The position numbers were made by a program, and so were the translations under genes. Shown piece by piece: positions 1 through 10,770 of a stretch of 64,000 nt of DNA (within the stretch, counting starts at the first letter, position 1; the number at the start of each line of letters is the position of its first letter). The notes beneath the pieces were generated by a model that had not been told where the DNA came from, searched no databases, and worked only from the letters and a program-made list of their open reading frames with translations. Where the stretch lies: positions 39,917,501-39,981,500 of the forward strand of contig OX485805.1 of assembly GCA_950295325.1 (NCBI GenBank), in the 5' to 3' direction. This DNA comes from Polytrichum commune (lineage: Eukaryota; Streptophyta; Polytrichopsida; Polytrichales; Polytrichaceae).

Positions 1-2440
1 AGTTCTTCTTTCATACAACAGAAACAAAGGATCTATCACATTAGCATTACAGATCGTGAATAGCAACATGTGTGTTTGCTCTGACAAAAATTAGTCCATG
101 GATGGACGCTGTGTGGAATTCCTGGAAAGTAGTAATCTGAGGTAAAATTTATGTGGCTTTAAAACCACCTCCTCTCCACCTGAGATGCTCACAGATGAGT
201 CTTGAAATTCGAGGCAAGCAACAGGAGTGGTTCAGCCTCTAAGTAGGTCCATTATGTCAAGGTCACCTATTGGAAACCATTGAGATCACAATGGACCAGA
301 AAACATTCTTCCAGTCCCAATACCTATAGGGCACACGTAAGCAAACAGTGGAGAATAATGCCTCCTCTGCCGTGCGACCACGGGGTTTACATAGAGGAAT
401 AATTGAGATCCAGTTCCTGAGATAGGAGCTGGAATCATGTTAATTGTTAAACAAAACATCATACCACATCTTAGAATATGTGCTATGATGTGATAGACTT
501 GAAGGACTGCTCTTTGGAAGACAGATATCTCACTAGGGATGCACCAGGTTGTGCCTTGTCACCAGTCCTCCAGCAACAGAGGAATTTGCGCCAAGACAGA
601 ACTCTCTGATGTCGCTCTTAAAAGGTAGAGTCGATTGAGATAACCCTTGCAAAGCGATATTGAGGTCAAGGAAGGGACAACGAACACTGCGGTTACCTTC
701 CCCTGTATGTAGTTCCTAGACTAACATTACGGTGACTCTCCCGAATGTTTCAAAATGTTTGCACGACCAAGTTTCATAAGAACAGGGTACCGCACGTCGT
801 CTTCGACAAACAACCAGGTCTAGTTTCACGAACAATCTCGAATAGGAGACAGCCAGAACCAATAGAGTACATCAGTGTATATCCAGATTTGCGCACCAAA
901 ACTGCACGGAACCAGCTCCAACAGAGAAATCGACTTCTGGAGTTAAACACCAGAACCAGAACCTCAATTGGAGCACAGGGAACCGAAAGCGAGGAGATAC
1001 TTGGAGAAAGAGAAATGCGTGCAATGAAGTTCATAAAGAAGTAACTGAGAGGCGAATGGCTTAACCCAAACGTCAATAAGAATCATGTCTCGGCACAACA
1101 TCCGTAAACCATAACAGAGAATTTAAAACGACAATGAAGCAGAAGCCCCCTGACGCACTCCGATTGGTCTCCTTAGATCATCGCGCGATGACTACAGAGA
1201 AGTAAACAGACAGAAAAATTGACTTGAGCACCCCATCCGGGTGAGAGGGCAAACGACACCCAGATACACTTGACAACAAACTCGGATGAGCCTCTCGTAT
1301 TCCAATCTATGTTATATACTCCCAAGATGCGATGCCCGAAAAGAGTGTGAAGTAATAGCAACCGCGGAAACTGACCAGAATCTTATTCCTGACCGCATCA
1401 CCTAACCAGAAGAATCTCAGCACCCAAGCGTAAAACGCCGCATCTATGCCACCAGCATTCTCTACTCCCACGCGAGCTTGAAGCGTTGGAGGTGAAGCAG
1501 CCAGGTTCACTGAATCCTTTAAAACCTTAAATCATTTCTCCCCTGTACAGACGTCTCAAATCAAGTCAAAACTCTGCACCACCATAATGTCACCAGCTCT
1601 ACGCTTTCACGTCCACATCCTAAGGAGTCGATAGCCACTTCACGCAGCCCCGAACCGTTACCAATTTCGCTTTCCTTGACCGCAAGCCGAAGCTTCAAAC
1701 AGCTAATAAACCTCGCGTCGAACTGCGAGTAAATCACCTACATCCAATCCCTCTCTAAGATTCGAAACAAGATGTTCCATCCAGGAACTTAAAGCAAGTT
1801 CACGCAGCCGCGAAACCAACCCAAATTTCGCTCCCTGAACCACATACGGAGCCAAAAACCACGAAATCAATCTCAAACCGAGCCACGAAAATTCCCGCCT
1901 CGCGCATTTCTGATTGTTTTCATCTGTGTGAGGTCCGTCGAGATGTGAATGGAGGAGAGAGAACGGCAAGGCTTGCCGAAGAGCGGAGGCGAGCAGGGGG
2001 ACATGCTCTTGGTGCCTGCCGAGAGCAAGTTTGTGTTGGAGGGCTTCCTCTTCCTTTTTTCAAAAGACCTAGCAGTGGTAAGCCCAGTGAGCTCCGCTCC
2101 CAGTCGCCGTCCACGGGTTCCAGCCCCTCGACCCCCGGTAGGCGGACCTCGTTTAATTTCACAAACCACCTTAAGCACGAAGCCCGGACGGCGTTCGGAG
2201 AACGGTGGGAGAGTCCGGCGGTCGGGGCGGAGTAGGTTTGTGCTCATCCCCCTCGCGAAATTTTGAAAATGGGAAGGGAAGGCAGGGAGCCAATGAGGAG
2301 TTTGTTGGCCACCTATTTCCCAGGGCATTATTATTGGGAAGGAGGTGGACCGGCCTCCCATTGGATACTACCCTAATTCAATCACATTCAAATAATAATC
2401 AAACCTTCAACCATGCTTAATTCCTGGGTTTCATTCATAA
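1..2440. other. GC-richer, gene-like stretch without an identified gene
   Basis: Base composition is clearly higher in GC than in most of the window, especially 1.6-2.3 kb, and the segment lacks the dispersed repeats that fill the rest. Short open frames exist (for example + strand 745-1044, and two overlapping ones at 1945-2235 and 1949-2266; minus strand 1873-2361), but none has a domain I recognise. A good splice-donor-like GTAAGC sits at 2080 on the + strand, so 1949-2079 could be a first coding exon whose partners lie elsewhere. It may be the 5' end of a gene or an unmethylated promoter region. This is composition evidence only. Confidence 0.2.
1641..1841. repeat. Diverged direct duplication
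   Basis: The roughly 40-bp block at 1641-1680, starting CACGCAGCC and containing AATTTCGCT, recurs at 1801-1841 with several substitutions. The spacing is 160 bp. It looks like an old local duplication in the GC-richer region. No function is evident. Confidence 0.4.
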
Positions 2441-4208
2441 ACATCAGCCTTACTTAAGTTGTAATTTCGTCACACAGCTTCATAACAGTATTCGGATCCA
2501 TAACCGTGTTATGTGGGACTGACAATATTCCACTGAATATCCTTCACATTTTATGGAATCTTCTGTTATGGATATGAATAATGTTATGTTGAGACAAAAC
2601 TTTATGTCGGAATTATTTCAAGGGCGGCAAGGAGGCCCCAGAAGCAAAGCATAATATTATTTAGGAGTAGGGTCGGGAATTTTTTGAGCATTATGTCCCT
2701 TTTGTGTCGGGATTCTTTTACAAAATGAACGATATTGAACGTGAGTATTGTTCACTTTGCCACACTGGACCAACATGTAGGAATTGCCGGGATTAGAATG
2801 TATCTTTGGAGTGTCAAAAGTTATGTCATTGGGTTCCGTATGGGGGGCACTTGGATTGCAAGTCAGTAGGTCCACGAAGATGTGGCTAGTGAAGTGGACT
2901 ACCTAAACCCCTCCCCCTTTAGAAAGGGACATATTACTATATGTTTAGTAATGTGTTATGAATTTTTTTTTAAATTCTTAGCAATAATCCAAATTTTAAT
3001 GACGAGTTCAATCATTGAGAATCGTCGCTAAGATTTTTAAATTCATGAGAATCTTAAGACATTTCAAAAGTTTTTTAATGGTTGAGAAATGAGTGGCAGT
3101 CTCACTTTGCTTTACACTTGGTCACCTAAAATAAGAATGTCCACGGGTAAGCGTGTCAAAATGTGAATGAAAAAAAAAAGACATAAATAAGGATGACCGT
3201 GTCGTACAAAGTCTTGTTCTAAGAAACTTATAATTCACACACATCTCATGTTAATACTATTCATTTTTAAGTCATTTAAAAATTTAAACACTATATCCCA
3301 ATCTTAGTCCGCTTTACACTATGACATATTACTAAAGTTTTTAACATGTGACATGGATTTCTCTTGGTCATGGTCTTCGGACCGATAACCATTACCACGA
3401 GAATTTCTTTTTTTCTCATGGTCATCGGTCACGAGTGTGAAACGGCCCTTAGTTCACTTGCTTGTATTATTGTAACATTTAAATCACTTTGACAATGACC
3501 TAAGTTAGATCATGTACCAAGGGTATGTTTGTACCTGCACGGGGCTCGATGGATAGTGTCGAAAGAATACAAATGCAAGAAATGTGAATATAACCGGGCG
3601 AGATACCCAAGGTCTGTGGAAACATGACATGTTGTGAAGACCAATATGTTACATTTGTGTACGTACAAAAGCGAGAGGCTTCATCCACAAGCTTTTGGAT
3701 GTCGGATTTCCAAATTTCATTCACACATCAAACCCACCATGAACACTACGTGCTTGAGGTGGCGTTTTTGGATTGGGGAAGAGGACGTCTTCTAGAAAGC
3801 AAAACCCCCTTCCTTTACAGTCCTCAATCTAGGCCGTCGATCTCCATGATTGGAAGGTCCAAAGAAGAGTGCGTCAGAATGGTTGTGCCCGGTAATGTCC
3901 AACAGTCGAGGACCCTGAATCCGTTTGCTGAAGTAAATTTAAATTGGGATGAATCACCAGTCAACCTATAGAAGGGGCAAGTTTCTAGTTCTGACCCACT
4001 CAGTAGGTGTTACGAAATCGAACCCCTCTTGATGTGTCTAATCAACACGTTTCCTTGCAACCCTTGATTGTGGTGAGAACTTGCAATCTTAGACCATTTT
4101 CCATGCCATGTTTATTCTTCACTTCAAGTGAATTCAAGGATTACAAAATAAGTACATATCTTAAACCCCACTAGGATTATTTCGAAAGTGTTTACTCAAC
4201 TTGAGGAG
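2441..4208. other. Intergenic, no gene seen
   Basis: AT-rich sequence with only short open frames of no recognisable content (the longest, 3624-3971 on +, 115 codons, has no motif I know). Around 3.45-3.75 kb there is weak similarity, in reverse orientation, to the dispersed family seen at 39.5 and 47.9 kb. Nothing else is supportable. Confidence 0.4.
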
Positions 4209-4410
4209 CACACCGTTTATGGTATTTAGTGTCACATGCGTAATCGTGTCACTTACCCTACTTTGAGGTGTATGCTAGGTTACACTAATGATCAACAACT
4301 TCACCATCAGTGTCACCTCATGACACTTGCATTCAAGTGTGCTTAGTCCTAATATCTTGGCATGAGTACAGTCAACAATGTTATGAGGCGCATATCCATG
4401 TTACACCTTA

Positions 4411-4737
4411 GGCCCTTCCCACACGAGAGGCACCGGAAGTTTCACAACTTCCTCCAACGTGGCATCTTGCCCAAGAAAAGTCTCATTTTCCTCATTTTTC
4501 TCCTTATATTGTGGGACTTCCGGGCACTACTCCCCGGTAGTTGCGAACTACATTTATTGTGCCATGTCACTCTACTTTATTGCCAAGTAGATCCCGAAGC
4601 AAGATCCAAAGCAAAATCCGAAGCTAAAAAGTCATTGTTGCCACTCCCCATACTTCCTCTCATGTGGCAACCACTTGCTCATTTGAACCAATGCTATTCA
4701 TCCAACTCATTGCCGTTCCTCCCGTGTGGTTTGGGCC
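4411..4737. mobile_element. Harbinger-like MITE, copy 1 of a tandem pair
   Basis: A 327-bp unit bounded by TTA trinucleotides (4408-4410 and 4738-4740). The left terminus GGCCCTTCCCACACGAGAGG is matched by the reverse complement of the right terminus, GGCCCAAACCACACGGGAGG. TTA target duplications and GGCCC-type ends fit the PIF/Harbinger (Tourist) superfamily. Because 327 is divisible by three, an accidental reading frame of 241 codons runs through both copies (4362-5087). I treat that frame as non-coding. Confidence 0.7.
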
Positions 4738-4740
4738 TTA

Positions 4741-5067
4741 GGCCCTTCCCACACGAGAGGCACCGGAAGTTTCACAACTTCCTCCAACGTGGCACCTTGC
4801 CCAAGAAAAGTCTCCTTTTCCTCATTTTTCTCCTTATATTGTGGAACTTCCGGGCACTAGTGCCCGGAAGTTGTGAACTACATTTATTATGCCATGTCAC
4901 TCTACTTTATTGCCAAGTAGATCCCGAAGCAAGATCCAAAGCAAAATCCAAAGCTAAAAAGTCATTGTTGCCACTCCCCATACTTCCTCTTATGTGGCAA
5001 CCACTTGCTCATTTGAACCAATGCTATTCATCCATCTCATTGCCGTTCCTCCCGTGTGGTTTGGGCC
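4741..5067. mobile_element. Harbinger-like MITE, copy 2 of a tandem pair
   Basis: Nearly identical to the preceding 327-bp unit and in the same orientation. It shares the TTA at 4738-4740 with copy 1 and ends at the TTA at 5068-5070. The high identity implies that copy 2 arose recently, either by insertion at the terminal TTA of copy 1 or by tandem duplication. Confidence 0.7.
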
Positions 5068-5714
5068 TTAGTCGACAAGTTGACTAAAAGTGTACACAAG
5101 TGGCACATGGCATTAGTAAGTTCAAAAACATCTTCTTCTTCTTTCATATTACAATGCAGACACATGCCACTTGCCATTAGTATGCTCAATAATATCTTTC
5201 CCCTTGCACACTAGAATGCAAAACTATCCTCTCGAGGGTATCCAATGTGCTACGGTTAATGTCATGATGTAAATAACTTTTCCAGTTTAAAAAGTTAATG
5301 TGTTGACGAATAGTATCGTATTGGTGATTAGTGGACGTGACACTTTGAGACCTCTAGGCATCTAGTTTAGGCCTTTTCGCGACTAGTGTACGTGACACTA
5401 AATACCATAAATCGGTGTAGTACAAACGGGCATATGGCTCACATGTTGCTTTCTGGTTTACCAATTGAGTGCCAAGAAAGTACTTGCTGGGAGGAGGGGT
5501 TCCATAAGGCCTCACCCAATAGGAACCCAACATCTGGCCAATCTCTTCGAACGTTTTAGCTTCTCTTTTAACTTTTTTTTTTTTTTTGGGAAGCAATTGG
5601 GAAGTTCAATTGCACATAGTAAATTGTTCGGTGTATGCATTCTTTGTTGTAGTTATATGTATTTATGCGCCATTTGTGTTGATATTGTAGAGGTCTTTCT
5701 ATTTCATCTTACTA

Positions 5715-5840
5715 GTGTCGGGATGTAGTTTCCAAGTGGGATGCAAGAAGTTCTCAACCAATGTAAGATTGACACGCGACAAAACTTGAGGAGAAAACAA
5801 TTAATTTATGTCAAAACAGAGAGCTCTCTACGGTATGTGT
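5715..5840. repeat. Dispersed repeat shared with 38.76-38.89 kb
   Basis: The block containing GTAGTTTCCA and CTCAACCAATGTA, followed by CTCTACGGTAT, recurs in the same order and orientation at about 38768-38885. It is an old dispersed repeat with no coding potential seen. The surrounding 5.43-6.24 kb holds nothing else recognisable. Confidence 0.5.
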
Positions 5841-6239
5841 CATGTTGTTGTGGGATTGTATATGCACCCTTGTATGCTCGTTTGCTGTAATCTTTTGATG
5901 TGGTTGTCTAGTCCCTAATAGATATTCTAAAGCCTCGTTTACCCTCAACCCCAATAATTTCGCTTCAATCCAACGTTTCTAACAAGCTTACCCTTTTATT
6001 TTAACTAAGTCCTTCCACGGGTTATAAGTAGTAATAGTTTAGAAATAATCAACTCAATATACAAAGTACAATAACTATAACAATACGATTCATTAAAATT
6101 CAAAAGGATGGCATAATATTGACCACCCCCCCCCTCTTACTGCAATAAATTATCCCTTAAGACACATGTATACCTCAAATCATCCTATGTGACATCCCCG
6201 AGAGCATAAATAGATAAATAAATAAATAACCAACGTCGA

Positions 6240-6450
6240 GAAATTCGATGTGAATTTGAATGTGTGGGCCCTACCATACTCAAGAATCCCCTTGGTACGA
6301 GATGGGGTTTATTGGGTTCTTGGCTTCCTACCTACCTGGTTATTTTTTCCATCGAGTAGAGAGAAGATTTCACAACAGGAATCGAACTGTCACCCACTCC
6401 ATTTGGAAATGGGCACCTCTCCACTATAACCTGGTAGTTTAGGGTCATCT
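6240..6450 (-). mobile_element. tRNA-derived SINE-like sequence
   Basis: On the minus strand a B-box-like AGTTCGATTCC (6378-6388) lies about 40 bp downstream of an A-box-like GGTTATAGTGGAGAGG (6416-6431), the spacing of an internal RNA polymerase III promoter in a tRNA. The intervening part does not fold into a clean cloverleaf and no proper acceptor stem is seen, so this is not a functional tRNA gene. It is most simply a SINE head or a decayed tRNA pseudogene. Ends are approximate. Confidence 0.4.
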
Positions 6451-7482
6451 CGGACTTTGCCCAAGAGCACTCGACAATGTTACACAAAAAGCAACCACAC
6501 CTAGCTGCAAAAGTAATTGCAAACACTTGAAGGGGGAGTGGTGGACCAACAAAGTTCCCACCACACCGAGGTGCCATCAAGATGGAATTATACCAAGTTT
6601 TGATTTTGATTGTCTAAGTCTAAAGTTAAAATAGGCACAAACATGGCAATTGATACACTCCCTTCTCCAATATCATGTTTGTTTATGGGTTTTATGAGTA
6701 TATGCATGTTGGTTGCACAAATGCATAACGAGGAATGTCATTTGACTCTTTTTTTTTGTTTAATCCGGTTTTACACCTTTAGGACAATAGGATGTAATTT
6801 TTCCTAAAATTTGGAGTTAGGTTGTAGGGAAGGAGGTATAATGGTTGATTTGTCAGCCACAACATATGTTATGTATGTTACATTTGATGCATAGTTGGCA
6901 CTACCCCACCAAACAACGTTGCTTCGTTGGTTTTTTTCCACATGTATTTCATGTTTTGTTCTAATAAAAACATTACTATTTTCATTACAATTTGGCATCA
7001 CAAAACCCAAGAAAAACACTATGGTCCAAAATGTGTATGTATATAGTTATATATCAAATACTTATTTTATTTTTTAATAAAAAAAACCCACTCAAAATTA
7101 ATGCAATTAGAATGGGGCCTCTGCACGAGACAAAGTGCCTCTATATGCTAAAATCCTCACATTTTAAGATAGTTGAAGTATTGAACCCAACATCTTGAGA
7201 AGATTTACTGGTTGTAGCAAAAAGTTATCATGTATGCATCAAGTGCATGTAATCCTCTTTACCTAGAACGAGACATGTCACTTAGTAAAGCTCAAATGGG
7301 CATAAATGGAACATGGGCCAGTCATGTCATCTTATAATGTAATAATTCATAAAGATCGCTAGGTGGATACTAGTCGAGACTAAACTTTTACATTGTGCAA
7401 AAATCTAACTTATCGTAAGTCAACCGCTTCCAATAATGACAATAGGTAAGTCATTGCTATGGGTTTGGATACCAAGTGGTAT
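6450..7482. other. Intergenic, no gene seen
   Basis: AT-rich sequence with short frames only and no repeat ends or RNA genes that I can recognise. The last nine bases (7474-7482, AAGTGGTAT) look like the left target duplication of the element that follows. Confidence 0.4.
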
Positions 7483-7565
7483 GGGGAGTGCTATCATGTG
7501 AGTTGTGAGCGGTGAGCAGGGAGCGGGGAGCAATGAGTGACAACATATGAGCAATGAATGAATAA
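7483..7565 (+). repeat. E2 left TIR with TGAGC-type tandem motif
   Basis: Starts GGGGAGTGCTATC and continues with GTGAGCGGTGAGCAGGGAGC and related units up to the ATGAGCAATG block. The same layout is found at both ends of E1. Confidence 0.7.
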
Positions 7566-8399
7566 ATTCCAACAATAATACACACACTATTATCCGATAA
7601 CCGTTTATTCTTTTTTCTTCCCCCCCCCCCCCCTCATAGAATGCTTATGTGTTTGCACATGAATGAGTGTTATTGAAGGTGGTCATTTTGATAATTTTGA
7701 ATACTTGGTCCATTTGTCACACCTTTTAATGATGGATGTAGTATGATTTCAAGCACATGTGTTTTGAGGATTGTGGCCCAATTACTAACATATACACACC
7801 ATTTTCCACACATAAATTTGTGAATATTCAATCAAGTGTCTTTGAACTACTTAGCCTCGAAGTTCAATTATACATGGCGGTAGCTAGGCAAATAATAAGT
7901 CTTTGATATAAAGGGTGCAATGCATGATGATGAAACAACGCACATTAACATGTTGAATAATTGTGCTTCATTCAATAGCATTAAGAACATTAAAAAATCA
8001 AAACCAATCAACATCTATCATAATCATTTTCCTCATGTGCCTCACCGTCTATACATGAATTGCGAACAAACCGTCGGGACCTACAAGGAATGGGTGTTAG
8101 ATTGTTGCCACAACCTTAGCTACACGCTCTACATATATACGGAGCTTCACCGTACTAATAGGTGATGTGGTTTTTTTCTATCATAATTCAACAAGCACCA
8201 AATCCATCAATTAGATGTTGGAACCAATATGAGATAGAAATCCTTAATTGCATCAAGCCGAATCGGTTATGAAATAAACATCAAAACTTACTTATTCATG
8301 TGTGATTGTTTCGCCACCTTCCAAACATGTGCATGCTTATTCGAAAGGGATGTAGTCTAAGGCACATTTCCACCCGTCACAAGAGGATTAGCTTTGCAT

Positions 8400-9280
8400 A
8401 AAGGTGCTATTATTGCCTTTAATATATTAGAGTCTCCCTCCAATGCCACCAAGTGTCACCCACTTCATTTAGAAGCATGGATAGAAGCCCTTGGAAACCA
8501 TAATGAGAACCATCAATTAGCAAATTGGACTAAATTCAAACACATGTACTCAAATAGTCATAAATGCAAAGCGATGGTTGTTGTTACATGTGGATGCATA
8601 TGCATCAAGAACTACAACACTAGGTTTAGTCAGTGCCTTGATGAAGAGTTCTATGAATTTAGAGTCTTTCTCCCGTGCACCTCTCCAAAGAACACCTTTG
8701 TTAAGGAGTTGAGTATTAGTTGTGGTCAGATTAAAAAATGTCGGTGGGTCCAATATCCACATCCGACATGGAACTCTTGTGTAAAACAATAGGTGTTGTA
8801 GATTTCATCTTGTGTTTGAAGACCAAAATGCAGAGTCTACATAAGGCATACAAATACATTAGAATAAATGAACAATTGTTCAAATGACAATAACAATGGA
8901 AATTATAATAACCAAGTCACAAAATGAGAAATATGAAGTCCATACCGTGAGAGTCTTATCAACACCTAAACATAAAGACATTTCCTTGATGCCCTGCCAA
9001 TCCTTTGTTATTACAAATTCATAAATCATTGCATACGTCATAACATCATGCTTAACTCTAGACATAAAGACAAACATGCACACATCCTCATGAAGGTATG
9101 CATCAACAAATTCAAAAAGGTCCTCAATGTGAGAGGATGAACACAAATTCCATTTGGAAAAAAGGTGATGAGACAAATGGAATGGGGAGCCCTTCCAACA
9201 AGTTTGCAATAATAAGGTCAAATGTACAACCACCAAAGGATGCATGCAATGTATATTGAAACACATTTCAACAAACAACC
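8400..9280 (-). pseudogene. Beta-class DNA amino-methyltransferase-like relic in E2
   Basis: Read on the minus strand, 9230-8940 encodes a stretch with FVDAYLHEDVCMFVF, the strand-and-turn usually following motif IV in N4/N6 amino-methyltransferases (E1 counterpart CKSILSDDGVLIVF). 8790-8550 contains LWRGAREKDSKFIELFIKAL and then VVVLDAYAST, the motif I position. After about 110 unrelated bases, 8470-8400 contains HLVALEGDSNILKAIIAPL, matching HLLAFEGDNDMFEHILKPL of E1. The order (motif IV region, then motif I) is that of the beta class. The DPPY signature is not visible at the expected place (about 9200). Frames are interrupted and an intron is likely between 8945 and 8800, so this is a pseudogene. 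The N-terminal part of the E1 protein is not seen here. Confidence 0.65.
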
Positions 9281-9483
9281 ACTGGTATTGATTGTGACTC
9301 CCATTGACCTGACAAAGTGAACTACTTCATTCCTTGCCGTAACACCTAGGTGAGTCATTAACACATGGAGGAGTCTTTGAATTCGGCAAAGCTTGGTGTG
9401 ACACATACCACATCGGTGCTAGAAACTGATTGCTTTGATTCCTAGTGGCACATTGGAAGATTGGCACCCAACTCTACTAAAAG

Positions 9484-10480
9484 ATGTCGGGCAATGCAAG
9501 CCATACATGTATTTTATGCAATGCAAAAGTTGGTACTAGAAAACATGGCACTCCTATTCCAACTTACAAAAGATTGAAGAAAGAATTTCGTTCCACCAAC
9601 AATGTGGAGTACAAGTTTTGGTTTTGCCCTGACAAACTCAAGTATTGTGTAAGTGGCAACAAAAAGAAAGATGTGTTGGATTGGCCTATATTGCCCAACA
9701 CTTGGCCAATGAAGATGGGCACTAGTCTCGCTCTCAAGGAGACATTGGCGCTTGAGGACACGTTTTTTCAACTGCAATAGGGGAAGGCATTTTCACCTCA
9801 TCATAGGATGTCATCAATTGTGGCCCTACCCATCACTTGGTCACATTTCCACCAAGCACAAAACCTAGACACCCACCTAACTTCCAAGATTAGGAAAACA
9901 ATGTGTTGCACTCTAACAGCGTTGACAATGGATCATAAAAACAAATGGGAGAGTGCTTGACTCACGGACAAATATTATTTAATAAGGGTCATTGTCATTC
10001 CATATCCATGATTTGGAGTGTCAATTAACATTGTCTCCAAAAAGGACATTGCATATTGTGTCACAATTGGGGAAGTCCTTCATTGCACATGCCCTACTTG
10101 CTCGGGGGGTTCACTGGCGAAAATCGTAGAACAACGTGCGATAAAAAATAGGGTCCAATATATTCATTGTAGATAAATTTTGTAAAAAATGTACATGTAA
10201 AATAGGGGATTTTAAAATAGTGAAACATGTTTACATGTAAAATACCATCACATATAATATTTTTAGGCTTTTTACATGTAAAATACCATCACCTTATAAT
10301 CTTTTCTGCAAGGTAAATAACCCCCCCCCAATAAATAGGTCCCAAACGCACGTGTATGCAAAATATAAGAGGGAGTGAACCCCCCGAGCCTAGCTGAATT
10401 AATGAAAACCTCATTTCATGTTTGGGAAAGAAATGATAATGGGTATAATGGGTATAATGGGTATATTTGAGTAAGTGACA
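9484..10480 (+). pseudogene. SWIM-type zinc-finger protein relic in E2
   Basis: An open frame at 9484-9780 (98 codons) begins with a CxxC (CILC) and is followed, with frame breaks, by a region at 9930-10100 reading WESA, LTDKYYLI, VSKKDIAYCVTIGEV and CTCP. A CxCP followed by GKKxxWV after the inserted MITE (about 10410-10440) resembles the SWIM zinc finger found in Mutator transposases and plant FAR1/FHY3-like and other nucleic-acid-binding proteins. Several stops occur, and a TGGGTATAA triplication lies where the W-V-C-K-H part should be. It is transcribed away from the methyltransferase relic, with heads about 200 bp apart. It could be the remains of the element's transposase, but no catalytic DDE motif was found. 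Confidence 0.45.
10104..10385. mobile_element. G-run TIR MITE nested in E2
   Basis: A 282-bp element with ends GGGGGGTTCACT on both strands (10104 and 10385), flanked by CCTACTTG and CCTAGCTG, a likely decayed 8-bp duplication. Its two subterminal regions match, in reverse orientation, those of the 628-bp element at 15763-16390, including GCGAAAATCGTAGAA and CTCCCTCTTATAT. It interrupts the SWIM finger of the E2 relic right after CxCP, so it is younger than E2. Confidence 0.7.
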
Positions 10481-10669
10481 TGTAATGGTGTTGATTTTTA
10501 TAATAAACATTAGTAATGGTCATATTGTACTTTGAAGTATCCATGATAATAGGACCCTTTCACTCGAGTTCTTTGGAAATGTTAGTACTTTAAACTTGAA
10601 AAAATACAATAAAATGAGAACCAAATTTAGATTGTGTACCTTATGACCATGGACATGTACTAAAATTGG

Positions 10670-10761
10670 ATGCATCGTTCATGTGTTACTGCTCACCACT
10701 CATGTGTCATCCTTCACCGTTCATTGCTCACCATTCATCGCTTATGGCTTAGCTTCCTTCT
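10670..10761 (-). repeat. E2 right TIR with TGAGC-type tandem motif
   Basis: On the + strand this reads as repeated GCTCACC/GTTCATTGCTCACC units. In reverse complement it matches the E1 left TIR and its subterminal sequence. It is more diverged than the left end. Confidence 0.65.
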
Positions 10762-10770
10762 ATATGGTAT

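Larger units (their letters stand above)
4209..5427. mobile_element. TIR repeat of the TTTATGGTATTTAGTG family, long copy
   Basis: The left end at 4209 reads ACACCGTTTATGGTATTTAG. The reverse complement of the right end, near 5427, reads TACACCGATTTATGGTATTT, so the two ends form an inverted pair sharing TTTATGGTATTTAGTGTCAC. There is no coding capacity apart from the read-through in the embedded MITEs. A partial copy without those MITEs lies at 45.88-46.35 kb, and short relatives with similar termini occur at 37336-37561 and 42211-42440. It is a non-autonomous DNA transposon; the superfamily is not resolved. Confidence 0.65.
7483..10761. mobile_element. E2: decayed TIR element with methyltransferase-like and SWIM-like relics
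   Basis: The left end GGGGAGTGCTATCATGTGAG is followed by a tandem TGAGCGGTGAGC-type motif. The right end, read on the minus strand, has the same structure (GGAAGCTAAGCCATAAGCG, then repeated GAGCAATGAACGG-like units). The flanks carry imperfect 9-bp duplications (AAGTGGTAT at 7474-7482, ATATGGTAT at 10762-10770). The reverse complement of 10.51-10.76 kb aligns with the left 230 bp of E1 (from 54881), so the two belong to one family in opposite orientation. Inside are two divergent gene relics and a younger MITE. The target-duplication length is compatible with Mutator-like elements, but the superfamily is not proven. Confidence 0.7.

Noticed and set aside
4362-5087. 241-codon open frame as a protein gene
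   Set aside because: It is an accidental read-through of two tandem 327-bp MITEs (length divisible by three), so the protein simply repeats itself and contains the inverted repeat ends.
6240-6450. Functional tRNA gene on the minus strand
   Set aside because: A- and B-box-like motifs are present, but the acceptor and anticodon stems do not pair; called SINE-like instead.
8394-8792. 132-codon plus-strand frame as a gene
   Set aside because: It is the shadow of the minus-strand methyltransferase-like relic, whose motifs match E1 on the opposite strand.
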